Assembly: GCA_900316585.1 (NCBI GenBank)
Contig: ONDM01000001.1
Location: 1 to 64,000, forward strand
Reading direction: 5' to 3'
Source of the DNA: an uncultured Prevotellaceae bacterium
GTDB taxonomy: Bacteria > Bacteroidota > Bacteroidia > Bacteroidales > Bacteroidaceae
DNA length: 64,000 bases
Shown here: positions 16,459-24,739 of the stretch, one piece after another
How positions within the stretch are numbered: the first letter of the stretch is position 1
Layout of the letters: every line of letters begins with the position of its first letter
Made by a program: the position numbers and the translations under genes
The notes under the pieces: generated by a model
Databases searched by the model: none
Told to the model about the DNA's origin: nothing
The model's input: only the letters and a program-made list of their open reading frames with translations

Positions 16459-17796
16459 ATGGAGAAGCTACTTAGAAGAAAGGTTGACAGTTATTTGATG
16501 GCTTGGAAGAAGAATCCAGACCGGAAGCCCCTCATCATTAAAGGTGCCCGTCAGGTGGGGAAGACACACTCTATCCAGTGGTTTGCCAGTCAGAATTACC
16601 GGAGTGTCATTTCCATCAATTTTGTGGAGCAGTTTAAATATAAGCAGATCTTCGACGAAGGTTTTGAGGTTGACACCATTCTTCGGAACATCTCCTTCCT
16701 TAATCCGGAATTTCAGTTTATCCCTGGTGAAACACTTATCTTCTTCGATGAGCTGCAAGCCTGTCCTAACTGTGCCACCTCGCTCAAGTTCTTCAAGCTG
16801 GATGGACGGTTCGATGTTATCTGTTCCGGTTCCCTGATGGGCATCAATTACAGGGAGATTGAGTCGAACAGTGTGGGCTATAAAGAGGATTATGAAATGC
16901 ACTCCATGGATTTTGAAGAGTTCCTTTGGGCCCGTGGGTATGGCGATGAATTTGTAGAGGAGCTTTATCGGCACATGCTGGAAGTGAAGCCTCTAGGGAA
17001 GATTCAGGCGGATGTCCTTTTTGAACTTTTCCGGGATTATGCTACCCTGGGCGGTATGCCCGAAGTGGTGAACACTTACGTACGTAATAAGAATTTCAGT
17101 GGCACCCTGGCCCTTCAGAAACAGCTTCTGAAAGATTATGAAGATGATATTACCAAGTATGCCCAGGGGCTGGATAAAGCCAAGGTGAAAGCTGTGTACA
17201 ACCATATCCCCGTCTTTCTGGCCAAGGAGAATAAGCGGTTCCAAATCACTAAAATAGCCCGGAATGCCCGAAACAGGGATTATGTGGGCTGCGTGGAATG
17301 GCTGGCCGACGCCGGTGTCATCAATGTGTGCTACTGCCTGAACCAGCCGGAGCTTCCACTGAAAGGGAACTATGATCCTAAGCTGTACAAAATCTATTTT
17401 AAGGATACCGGGCTCTTGATAGCCTCGCTGGATGAAGAAGCGCAGGAGGATTTGAGGGCCAACCGGAATTTGGGAACCTATAAAGGAGCCCTGTATGAAA
17501 ATATAGTGGGAGACATGCTGGTGAAACAAGGGTACCGGCTCTACTACTATGCCAGCGATAAGCCCGCGCTAGAAATGGATTTTTTCATCCGGGATGCCAG
17601 CTCTCTTATTCCGGTGGAAGTGAAATCGAACGACAATGCCACCGCATCCCTGAATAACCTGCTGAAAGACGATAAATATCCGGATGTAAAGTATGGTATT
17701 AAGCTGGGGTACAAGAACATAGGTTTTAATGGCAAGTTCTATACCTTCCCTTATTTCTTGACTTTCCTGCTGAAGCGGTTTGTGGCGGAGGTTTGA
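16459..17796 (+). CDS. AAA_14 / DUF4143 ATPase
   Basis: A 445-aa P-loop ATPase of the large AAA_14/DUF4143 group found in many copies in gut Bacteroidales. Walker A is GARQVGKT (29-36), Walker B is LIFFDELQ, and the C-terminal DUF4143 domain holds a PD-(D/E)xK-like end (EMDFFIRD, then PVEVKSND). Cellular role unknown; proposals range from mobile-element maintenance to toxin-like roles. The ATG at 16459 gives the usual family start (MEKLLRRK); a TATCTTTG -7 box at 16427-16434 lies just upstream, which excludes the earlier in-frame start at 16432. Confidence 0.88.
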   Translation: MEKLLRRKVDSYLMAWKKNPDRKPLIIKGARQVGKTHSIQWFASQNYRSVISINFVEQFKYKQIFDEGFEVDTILRNISFLNPEFQFIPGETLIFFDELQACPNCATSLKFFKLDGRFDVICSGSLMGINYREIESNSVGYKEDYEMHSMDFEEFLWARGYGDEFVEELYRHMLEVKPLGKIQADVLFELFRDYATLGGMPEVVNTYVRNKNFSGTLALQKQLLKDYEDDITKYAQGLDKAKVKAVYNHIPVFLAKENKRFQITKIARNARNRDYVGCVEWLADAGVINVCYCLNQPELPLKGNYDPKLYKIYFKDTGLLIASLDEEAQEDLRANRNLGTYKGALYENIVGDMLVKQGYRLYYYASDKPALEMDFFIRDASSLIPVEVKSNDNATASLNNLLKDDKYPDVKYGIKLGYKNIGFNGKFYTFPYFLTFLLKRFVAEV

Positions 17797-17932
17797 TGTC
17801 CACCTGAGGTGGAACACTTTTCATCCGTTTTCACCCTTGTAACTTTCAGTTTATCAGCACAGTACATCATTCCGGTGGAACACTGTTCTGCATCTAAGGG
17901 CCTTTTTTTTGGAGAAGGGCCCCGGGGTGTAG

Positions 17933-17940
17933 TATCTTTG
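17933..17940 (+). promoter_or_regulatory. Promoter and structured leader of HU gene
   Basis: TATCTTTG with a TTTGG -33 element at 17908-17912 (20-nt spacing). The transcript leader of about 115 nt can form a hairpin through AAAGATGA (from 17950) and TCATCTTT (to about 17987), with a GC-rich loop. Upstream, 17797-17932 holds only hairpins after the ATPase gene. Confidence 0.6.
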
Positions 17941-18060
17941 CAGTAGCCAAAGATGAAAAACCGGAGTGCACGTCGGCCATCATCTTTGAGCCAGAAAGAC
18001 TAGTACTAGCAAGAGAGAATGTAAAACCTAAACCTAAAACCTAAAAAACTAGAGAGAAAA

Positions 18061-18645
18061 ATGGCAATTAAAGTAAAAGCAAAAGAAACTCTGTTTCATG
18101 TGGGCCTCTACGCAAACACATACCGCTACGTGCTGGCAGCCGACCTCTACAGTCAGCTTTCAAGTGCCAAGGTCATCCAGGAGGCTGCCCTCCGCTCCGG
18201 GCTTTCCAAGGGAGTGATGAACGCAGCATGGGAAGCCATCGGCGACGTAATCTCAGCATGGGCCACCGAAGGCCACTCCGTAGCCATCCCAGGACTGGGT
18301 AGCATGCGCTTCGGATTGAACGCCAAGTCGGTAGCCAGTGTAGACGAGGTAAGCTCCGGCCTGATCACCACACGCAAGGTCATCTTCGCACCGAACACGG
18401 CCATCAAGAACGAGCTGAAGAACACCAGCATCAGCATCACCTGCTACGACCGAAACGGCAACGTGGTGAAGACTGTGAACAGTGCCGATGCCGGCGAGGT
18501 GGAAGACAACGAGAACCCTAGCAACGGCAATGCAGAGCAAGGCGGCTCAAACAGCGGCTCCACAGAGCAAGGCGGTTCTACCGAGCAAGGTGGCACTGAC
18601 AACCAGGGTGGCTCAACCGACCCAGACGGTGGCTTAGGAGACTAA
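18061..18645 (+). CDS. HU-family DNA-binding protein with Gly/Gln-rich tail
   Basis: A 194-aa HU-like protein. Residues 1-125 match the Bacteroidetes HU-like form (helical start, then SVAIPGLGSMRFG and a basic beta arm). Residues about 160-194 are a low-complexity tail with repeated EQGGS units, probably disordered. It bends or coats DNA. It is the first gene of the widespread Bacteroidales locus HU, smalltalk protein and a cell-wall hydrolase; here the usual amidase is missing and a small membrane protein takes its place. Confidence 0.85.
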   Translation: MAIKVKAKETLFHVGLYANTYRYVLAADLYSQLSSAKVIQEAALRSGLSKGVMNAAWEAIGDVISAWATEGHSVAIPGLGSMRFGLNAKSVASVDEVSSGLITTRKVIFAPNTAIKNELKNTSISITCYDRNGNVVKTVNSADAGEVEDNENPSNGNAEQGGSNSGSTEQGGSTEQGGTDNQGGSTDPDGGLGD

Positions 18646-18747
18646 ACTTCAGCAGCCTTTTACAGGGATAGCTCCAGTGCGCAGGGAGCTTCCCCTGAGA
18701 GGCAGAGAGACACAAACCAAAAGGTAAACTAAAAGCTTAAAACCATT

Positions 18748-18846
18748 ATGGCAGAAAACAAAAACATGTTCTGGAGCCGGATTATCAATATTGTGATCAC
18801 TGTCCTCACAGCCATCGCAACCACCTTCGGCCTGAACCAGTTCTAA
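18748..18846 (+). CDS. Smalltalk protein
   Basis: A 32-aa protein with a charged start (MAENKN), one membrane helix (IINIVITVLTAIATTFGL) and an NQF end. This is the pattern of the Bacteroidetes smalltalk family, which is found next to HU genes. Function unknown. It lies 102 nt after the HU gene. Confidence 0.82.
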   Translation: MAENKNMFWSRIINIVITVLTAIATTFGLNQF

Positions 18847-18867
18847 ACGAGAGAGAGGAGTAATACC

Positions 18868-19083
18868 ATGAAACACGCACAGACCCTTTCAGCCCTCGTG
18901 CTCCTGACCACCGGAGTAATCCTTTCCTTTATAGGATTCTTCACAGAGCCGGTAGGAGAGATCTCCGACAGTGTGTTATGGTACTTCGCACAGACATTGA
19001 TTTATGCCGGCTCCGTCTTCGGACTTAAGGCATATGTGGACAAGATGCTCTCCAGCGGTAATTTTAAGAGACCGGGAGAATAA
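18868..19083 (+). CDS. Small two-helix membrane protein, holin-like
   Basis: A 71-aa protein with two membrane segments (about 8-26 and 40-58) and a positively charged C-terminus (KMLSSGNFKRPG). The size and shape fit a holin, and it follows smalltalk by 21 nt where a peptidoglycan amidase normally sits; a peptidoglycan peptidase is encoded at 9800. No motif proves a holin role. Confidence 0.65.
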   Translation: MKHAQTLSALVLLTTGVILSFIGFFTEPVGEISDSVLWYFAQTLIYAGSVFGLKAYVDKMLSSGNFKRPGE

Positions 19084-19089
19084 ACAGCA

Positions 19090-19124
19090 AACCCTGCACG
19101 GAAGATTATTTCACGTGCAGGGTT
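19090..19124 (+). terminator. Terminator of the HU-smalltalk operon
   Basis: AACCCTGCACG and CGTGCAGGGTT form an 11-bp stem 6 nt after the stop codon of the small membrane protein. Confidence 0.8.
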
Positions 19125-19146
19125 ATTGCATTTCAAAATTAATTTG

Positions 19147-19254
19147 TAACTTTGCAACACTTAAGATATAAGCGTATATCTTAGTGATATCATTATAAAA
19201 TTAGTTTAAATTACTTAAGTGCAGCTCTGTTGTGAAACAGGGCTGTATTTTTTT
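19147..19254 (+). ncRNA. Small-RNA family member (unit D)
   Basis: TAACTTTG (19147-19154) starts a unit with a first hairpin (AAGATATA 19163-19170 with TATATCTT 19175-19182), an AT-rich linker with TTAGTTTAAATTA, and a 12-bp terminator hairpin (19220-19231 with 19236-19247, loop GTGA), then seven T. Linker and hairpin closely match the unit at 5566-5647. It is directly followed by a second such unit. Confidence 0.65.
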
Positions 19255-19298
19255 GCTCCCTACTACATTATAGGTTTTGGTGATTCCCGATAATTATT

Positions 19299-19400
19299 TA
19301 TCTTTGCAGTCTCCAGGGTTTTTACCTTGAACGGCGACCAAACAATTTTAATCCCTTTCAGGATTAGCAGCCTTCCTTCGTGGAGGGCTGTTTTATTTTG
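19299..19400 (+). ncRNA. Small-RNA family member (unit E)
   Basis: TATCTTTG (19299-19306) with a TTTGG -33 box (19276-19280). The transcript has a mini-hairpin (ATCC/GGAT, 19351-19364) and a 9-bp terminator hairpin (CAGCCTTCC with GGAGGGCTG, 19368-19390), then TTTTATTTTG. The tail is shared with the unit at 6561-6655. The loop is TTCGT, not GNRA. Confidence 0.6.
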
Positions 19401-19481
19401 TGCATCTGCATCATACATAAAAAAGAAGTCCGAGGAGTAATTTCCCCGGACTAATTTCGAAGCAATAAAAGGTAAAGGAAT

Positions 19482-19682
19482 TTAAACTTTGTAAGTAACC
19501 TTCTTCACCATGTATTTTACTGCTCTTTTGATTAAATCTTCCGGAAGATCTTCGTTCCGGAATTTGAATTTGATAAGTTCCTCTACGTACTCATCAAAGG
19601 GGACTCCAGCTAAAACAGTATTGAATAGCATGTAATGTACGTCCCACGTGGAAAGCTCGGAATATAGTTGTTTTGCTGTCAT
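19482..19682 (-). CDS. Small acidic/basic protein of unknown function
   Basis: A 66-aa helical protein starting MTAKQLYSEL and ending with a basic VKYMVKKVTYKV. The start at 19682 is chosen over 19694, where a -7 box-like TATCTTTG on the minus strand (19695-19702) lies next to it. No family is recognised. It is on the opposite strand to the small RNA units and shows normal codon use, so I treat it as real. Confidence 0.55.
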   Translation of the reverse strand: MTAKQLYSELSTWDVHYMLFNTVLAGVPFDEYVEELIKFKFRNEDLPEDLIKRAVKYMVKKVTYKV

Positions 19683-19748
19683 AAGCAAGGGCAAAGATAC
19701 TCCTTTTTTCTGACTTTCAATTGGAAAATCTATATTTTTATTGGGGAT

Positions 19749-20180
19749 TTATTCCTTCAGCATCTCCAGCAACTCCTCAATGCCACTGCACACTCCATCG
19801 AAAAGCTTGTACATCAGTTCCGGCTCTTCTAGGTGTTCCATCACCACAAAGACTCGTTTCCCGGCTCCCTTCATCCATCCAGCCTCTGCATGGGCTGACC
19901 TTCCACAAGGAAGCAGCAGCACGCAGACATCTGCCCAAAGCATGGCATCCAGGTCACGCTTGAACCCCAGCTCAGACACAGAGTGGGTAAGCCCCTGCTG
20001 ATAGTCCTTCACAGACCATTCCCGGAACTTCTTATCCACATCCTCCCAATGGAACCCCAGCATCTCCGTATTAGTGGGATGCTTAAAGTCATACACCTCA
20101 AATCCTGCCTCTCGCAGCAGTTTCACGTATTTCTGCTGGATGCTGTTCCTCCAGCTGGATGCTAAATAGATTTTTTTCAT
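19749..20180 (-). CDS. Nucleoside 2-deoxyribosyltransferase-like protein
   Basis: A 143-aa Rossmann-like protein. It starts with KIYLASSWRN, has a central FKRDLDAMLWADVCVLLLPCG, and then RSAHAEAGWMKGAGK, the signature around the catalytic Glu of nucleoside 2-deoxyribosyltransferases. Members either move a deoxyribose between bases or hydrolyse nucleoside monophosphates (DNPH1-like), and related domains sense nucleotides in conflict systems. Soluble, no signal. It is divergent from the restriction-modification operon and could belong to the same accessory region or be a housekeeping salvage gene. Confidence 0.8.
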   Translation of the reverse strand: MKKIYLASSWRNSIQQKYVKLLREAGFEVYDFKHPTNTEMLGFHWEDVDKKFREWSVKDYQQGLTHSVSELGFKRDLDAMLWADVCVLLLPCGRSAHAEAGWMKGAGKRVFVVMEHLEEPELMYKLFDGVCSGIEELLEMLKE

Positions 20181-20374
20181 TGGGGTTTGGTTTTGTGGGT
20201 GTAAAGATAGTAAAGAAATCTAATAATTATGAATTATTTTGTATCGGCTTTTTTTATTAGTTTTTTCTTCAAGTAATTCCTTTTGTTTTGGTGCAAATGT
20301 GCATTATTGGCCGTTGTACGATTAAACATTTTATTAGAAATTTGCAACTTATAAAATACCTAAAGAATTAACCT

Positions 20375-20593
20375 ATGAACCTACAGCAGAAGCTTGGATT
20401 AACAATCATAAAATTAAGAAAAGAAATCGGTCTGTCACAGGAGAAGTTTGCATTAGAAGCAGATATTGACAGACGATATATGAGTGACCTGGAGAATGGG
20501 AGAAGAAATCCATCTTTAGAAATTATTGAGAAGATTGCCAAGAGACTTGGAATTTCTATTAGTGAGTTGTTCTGTGAGGTTGAAAGAATGTAA
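20375..20593 (+). CDS. XRE-type HTH regulator (restriction controller-like)
   Basis: A 72-aa protein consisting of one XRE/Cro helix-turn-helix (LSQEKFALEADIDRRYMSDLENG). Size and place, 9 nt before a cytosine methyltransferase, fit a C protein that sets the timing of restriction and modification after entry of the genes. Helical residues after the HTH (SLEIIEKIAKRLG) are typical of the C-protein dimer. It heads the operon; a -7-like AACTTATA region is at 20346, but no exact consensus box is found. Confidence 0.85.
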   Translation: MNLQQKLGLTIIKLRKEIGLSQEKFALEADIDRRYMSDLENGRRNPSLEIIEKIAKRLGISISELFCEVERM

Positions 20594-20602
20594 TGAGTAG
20601 TT

Positions 20603-21763
20603 ATGTCGAAAATAATAGAACCTAAATATAAATTTGTAGATTTATTTGCTGGTGCAGGTGGATTAAGTACGGGTTTAGAGCATGCTGGTTTTACCCCATG
20701 GTTTGTGAATGAAATTGTTGAGCAATTTGCTCAAACCTATAAAGTTAATCATAATTTGTCTGATGATCATTATTATATTGGGGATATTAATGAATTAAAT
20801 AAGCATCTTGATGATTATAAAGAGTATCTATCTAATATTACACTAGTTTGTGGTGGACCTCCATGCCAGGGATTTAGTATGGCTAACCGTCAAAGAATTC
20901 TTGATGATCCTAGAAATCAGCTTTACAAAGCATATTTGTTTTTTTTAAGTAAAGTGAGACCGGAATTCTTTATTATGGAGAATGTAAAAGGCATGTCTAA
21001 TAAGATTGGTGAAATTAAAGACAACTTTGAAGAATTTCTCAATAAAGATGTAGATAACGAAGAAGACAAATATCTTTTTGACTACAGGCTGTTACGTGCA
21101 CAAGATTATGGTGTGCCTCAAAATAGGGAGCGTTTCATCATGATTGGCAACAGGAAAGGTATTGATCCTTCAAAGATATTTGATGAGATTCTGAAACAAA
21201 AACGTGATTCTTTTGTTTTGAATGATGCCTTGTTTGGTTTGCCAGAACTTAAATCAAAAAAAGAAAAAGGCGCAATAGGAATAGAAGATTCAGTGTCAGG
21301 TTTCACTAAAGTAGAATTCAATTATCCTAAAACTGATTTTTATAAATTTATAAATGGTGATAAGGTAATTACATTCTTATACAATCATAAAAACAGATAC
21401 AATAATCCAAGGGACATTGAAATATTTGGAAGATTACCTGAGGGTGGCAATTCCCTTCATGATTCTATAAAAGATATAATGCCTTATAAAAGCAGAAATG
21501 ATATTTTTAAGGATAAGTACTTTAAATTAGAAGGAAATAAAATCTGTAAAACGATAACTTCTCACATGAAGTTTGATTGCAACATGTATATACATCCTAG
21601 CCAAGCTAGAGGATTAAGCCCTAGAGAAGCAGCTAGAATTCAGACATTCCCTGATGATTATATTTTTACAGGTTCACAAAATAATTGGTACGCTCAAATA
21701 GGTAATGCTGTTCCTGTGAAATTGGCAGAAGTAATTGGTAATGCAATAATGAAATTTCTATGA
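20603..21763 (+). CDS. DNA cytosine-5 methyltransferase, first (M1, LlaJI-like)
   Basis: A complete C5-methyltransferase of 386 aa. Motif I DLFAGAGG binds AdoMet; motif IV GGPPCQGFS carries the catalytic Cys88; motif VI is MENVKG; motif VIII DYGVPQNRERF; and motif X QIGNAVP ends the protein. The target-recognition region lies between about 200 and 330. It would protect one strand of an asymmetric site from the nuclease encoded downstream. Its stop overlaps the second methyltransferase start by 4 nt. Strongly AT-rich compared with neighbours, a sign of transfer. Confidence 0.93.
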   Translation: MSKIIEPKYKFVDLFAGAGGLSTGLEHAGFTPWFVNEIVEQFAQTYKVNHNLSDDHYYIGDINELNKHLDDYKEYLSNITLVCGGPPCQGFSMANRQRILDDPRNQLYKAYLFFLSKVRPEFFIMENVKGMSNKIGEIKDNFEEFLNKDVDNEEDKYLFDYRLLRAQDYGVPQNRERFIMIGNRKGIDPSKIFDEILKQKRDSFVLNDALFGLPELKSKKEKGAIGIEDSVSGFTKVEFNYPKTDFYKFINGDKVITFLYNHKNRYNNPRDIEIFGRLPEGGNSLHDSIKDIMPYKSRNDIFKDKYFKLEGNKICKTITSHMKFDCNMYIHPSQARGLSPREAARIQTFPDDYIFTGSQNNWYAQIGNAVPVKLAEVIGNAIMKFL

Positions 21764-22857
21764 ATCATTTAGAGTTATTTGCAGGTGTTGGTGGTTTTAG
21801 AAGAGCTTTAGATCTTTTACAAAGAGATAGAGTTATGAATTTTCATTGTATTGGTTATTCAGAAATTGATGCCAATGCTATTAAAACATATAAGGCTAAT
21901 TTTAAACTAAATGATGACGAAGTAGTTTTAGGAGATATTGTGGAATTCACTCATGATGAAAATAGGATTCTTGCATTACCACCATTTGACCTTTTGACAG
22001 GTGGTTTCCCTTGTCAAACTTTCAGTATGATGGGTAATATGGAAGGTTTTAATGAAGATAGAGGGCAAATGTTTTTTAGAATTCGTGATCTTATTAAAGT
22101 TTTAAAAGATAATGGTAGACAACCTAGATATTTGCTTCTTGAAAATGTAAAGAATCTATTCACTCATGATAATAAAAATACTTATCGAGTTATTGAGGAG
22201 GAATTGATAAAATTGGGTTATTTTGTTTATCCTAATGTATTTAACACTGTTGATTTTGGATTACCTCAAATTAGAAATAGAGCGCTTATTTTTTGTACTA
22301 CTGAAGAATTGCCTTCCTCTTTTAGAGACAATTTTAAGACTGAAAATGTTGTAAGTTATTTTAACAATGTTATACGTAAAAGAAGGACTAGTATCCGCAA
22401 ATATAAAACAGTAAATGATATTTTAGTCAAGAGAGTTGATCAAAAATACTATCTTTCTGCTAGAGTAAAACCAACAATTTTAAGTGATGGTTCCGGTGGC
22501 TTTAAATCTAAATCAATTATTGATTTAAAGATTGCACGTCCTTTAACAGCAACTATGCATAAAATGCATAGAGCTTGCCAAGATAATTATTATAGTGAAC
22601 AGTTTATTATGTCTAAGGGTAAAAATCCTGTTAATCCTGATATGCCAAAAGATGAGCAGGCTAATCTAGACATAAGGAAACTTACACCCAAAGAGGCATT
22701 TATGCTACAGGGTTTTCCTCAGACTTTTTATAAGAAAGCTCATGAAGCAAATGTTTCTGACGGAGCTATGTATAAGCAGGCTGGGAATGCAGTTAGTGTA
22801 AATATGATTTATTCAGTTCTGTATTATTTGATTAAGAATAAAGCAATTAGAGAATAA
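21760..22857 (+). CDS. DNA cytosine-5 methyltransferase, second (M2, LlaJI-like)
   Basis: A 365-aa C5-methyltransferase, different from the first. It has LELFAGVGGFR (motif I), GGFPCQTFS with the catalytic Cys85 (motif IV), LLENVKNL (VI), FGLPQIRNRALI (VIII) and KQAGNAVS (X). Two distinct C5 enzymes side by side indicate a non-palindromic target whose two strands are methylated separately, as in LlaJI. Translationally coupled to M1 by an ATGA overlap, and 14 nt before the McrB-like gene. Confidence 0.93.
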   Translation: MNHLELFAGVGGFRRALDLLQRDRVMNFHCIGYSEIDANAIKTYKANFKLNDDEVVLGDIVEFTHDENRILALPPFDLLTGGFPCQTFSMMGNMEGFNEDRGQMFFRIRDLIKVLKDNGRQPRYLLLENVKNLFTHDNKNTYRVIEEELIKLGYFVYPNVFNTVDFGLPQIRNRALIFCTTEELPSSFRDNFKTENVVSYFNNVIRKRRTSIRKYKTVNDILVKRVDQKYYLSARVKPTILSDGSGGFKSKSIIDLKIARPLTATMHKMHRACQDNYYSEQFIMSKGKNPVNPDMPKDEQANLDIRKLTPKEAFMLQGFPQTFYKKAHEANVSDGAMYKQAGNAVSVNMIYSVLYYLIKNKAIRE

Positions 22858-22871
22858 ATAAATTTAATACT

Positions 22872-24734
22872 ATGGAAATAATTAAATCTATTAAGAGACA
22901 AGATTGTGGGCTGAAATTATCTGCAGGTAATTCTGGTGAAACAAGTATTAATTTATCTAATGAAATTTTACTCTTCCTTACTAACGGAGATTTGAATAGA
23001 GGTGAAGATATAGATATAACTTTCACGGTTTTCCGAGATGATTTTGTAAAAGCAATTTGTTTTATTATTAATAATTTGCCTTTGTATAAGACAACCTCTC
23101 AAAGTTCTGAACGTGTAGATTATAGCTATTCATTTTTTAATTCACTCTATTCTCAGGTGTTGAATTTATTCGAAGAAGAAAGTACTACTTTATATACTGT
23201 AAATTTGTTTTATAGGCTTGATGGTAGAATCTACTTGAGAAATTTAAGGTACAACAATTTTAATATCCGTGATTTTTTGGTTGAATCAAAATCGGCATTA
23301 AAGTTTATAAAGACACCTGCGGGATTGAACTTAAGATTGATTTCTGACTATGAGGTGGGGGAATCTCATGATGAATTAATTGTTAGCAATAATATTTTAT
23401 GCAATTTTGCTTACGATTGTTTCAAGTATTTTTATGATAATGATTCATTTGACAAATTTGTTCCGTATATAATAATTACTGGTGATGATTCTGTTCGAGT
23501 AAGTAAACAGTCAGATTTTAACTTGGTTGGATTGTTTAAATATACAACAGCTGCTGATATAGAAAGACGAAATTCTCCACATCGTAGGTGGTTCACTGAA
23601 TCTTTTCAATTGCAAGGTAAAGAAGCTTTTTTAAGTACTCAATGGAATGCGAGTCCTCATGCTGACGGATCTGTATATCAACTCATGCTTCCCGATTTGA
23701 TTTCAATGATAAAATGTTGTTATGGTAATAATTATTATTATGTAAAAAATGGGAACACACATGAGCTATGGTTGTCAAATTCTAGTACTTCCACAACAAG
23801 CGTAATTAAACCATACAATAACTCAACTCAAAAAATTTATTTTGGAACTCCAGGTGGGGGAAAATCTCATACTGTAAACGATATTGTTAAAGACAAAGAA
23901 ATAAGAGCAATAAGAACCACATTCCATCCAGATACTGATTATGCATCATTTGTTGGTTCATACAAGCCAATTATGGATGGTGATAATATTATTTATTCTT
24001 TTAGACCACAAGCATTTACAGAAGCATATGTAAAAGCATGGAATGACCTGGCTAATGATTATTATCTAATAATTGAGGAAATTAGTAGAGGTAATTGTGC
24101 ACAGATATTTGGTGATCTATTCCAATTACTTGATAGAAAAAATGGTTATTCAGAGTATCCTATTAAAGCTGATGCAGATTTGAGAGAATACCTTGAAAAT
24201 AATTTGTCCAATTTAGATGGTATAAAGGATGGTAAAATATGTTTGCCACCAAATTTGTCCATATTAGCAACCATGAATACTAGTGACCAATCTCTTTTCC
24301 CTATGGATAGTGCTTTTAAAAGAAGGTGGGATTGGGAGTATGTACCTAGTCAATATAAAGATGGCGATGATTCCGATTTCAAGATTACAATAGGTGATAA
24401 GGAAATTAAATGGCATGCTTTCCTTGACAAGATTAATCCTGCTATAAAAAATAGTACTGATTCTGAAGATAAACAGCTTGGAGCCTTTTTTATTAAAGAG
24501 GACATATCTGATGCATCACAGTTTAAATCAAAAGTAATGTTTTATTTGTGGAGTGAAATCTGCAAGGAAGAGTACGGGACAAATAATAACTTCTTTAGGA
24601 GAAAAACAGATGATGGTGACTATAAAGAGTTTACATTCAATGAACTTTACACATCTGATGGTAATAAAATTCTTATTGATTTTATTAAATACTTAGAAGA
24701 GTTGGAACCTGTTTCTAAAATAATAATTCAGTAA
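22872..24734 (+). CDS. McrB-like AAA+ restriction subunit (R1.LlaJI-like)
   Basis: A 620-aa protein with a long N-terminal recognition region (1-310, no motif recognised) and a McrB-type AAA+ domain: Walker A GTPGGGKS (325-332), Walker B with LIIEEISRGN (about 399-408) and the sensor block ATMNTSDQS followed by FKRRWDW. McrB proteins use GTP to translocate DNA and to drive a partner nuclease. Here the partner is the next gene, 5 nt away. The presence of two C5-methyltransferases marks this as an LlaJI-like type II system, where McrBC-like subunits cut unmethylated sites, and not as a methyl-dependent McrBC. Confidence 0.9.
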   Translation: MEIIKSIKRQDCGLKLSAGNSGETSINLSNEILLFLTNGDLNRGEDIDITFTVFRDDFVKAICFIINNLPLYKTTSQSSERVDYSYSFFNSLYSQVLNLFEEESTTLYTVNLFYRLDGRIYLRNLRYNNFNIRDFLVESKSALKFIKTPAGLNLRLISDYEVGESHDELIVSNNILCNFAYDCFKYFYDNDSFDKFVPYIIITGDDSVRVSKQSDFNLVGLFKYTTAADIERRNSPHRRWFTESFQLQGKEAFLSTQWNASPHADGSVYQLMLPDLISMIKCCYGNNYYYVKNGNTHELWLSNSSTSTTSVIKPYNNSTQKIYFGTPGGGKSHTVNDIVKDKEIRAIRTTFHPDTDYASFVGSYKPIMDGDNIIYSFRPQAFTEAYVKAWNDLANDYYLIIEEISRGNCAQIFGDLFQLLDRKNGYSEYPIKADADLREYLENNLSNLDGIKDGKICLPPNLSILATMNTSDQSLFPMDSAFKRRWDWEYVPSQYKDGDDSDFKITIGDKEIKWHAFLDKINPAIKNSTDSEDKQLGAFFIKEDISDASQFKSKVMFYLWSEICKEEYGTNNNFFRRKTDDGDYKEFTFNELYTSDGNKILIDFIKYLEELEPVSKIIIQ

Positions 24735-24739
24735 TTATT

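Noticed and set aside
9800-19083. Intact prophage
   Set aside because: No terminase, portal, capsid or tail genes; only replication-like and lysis-like parts are present.
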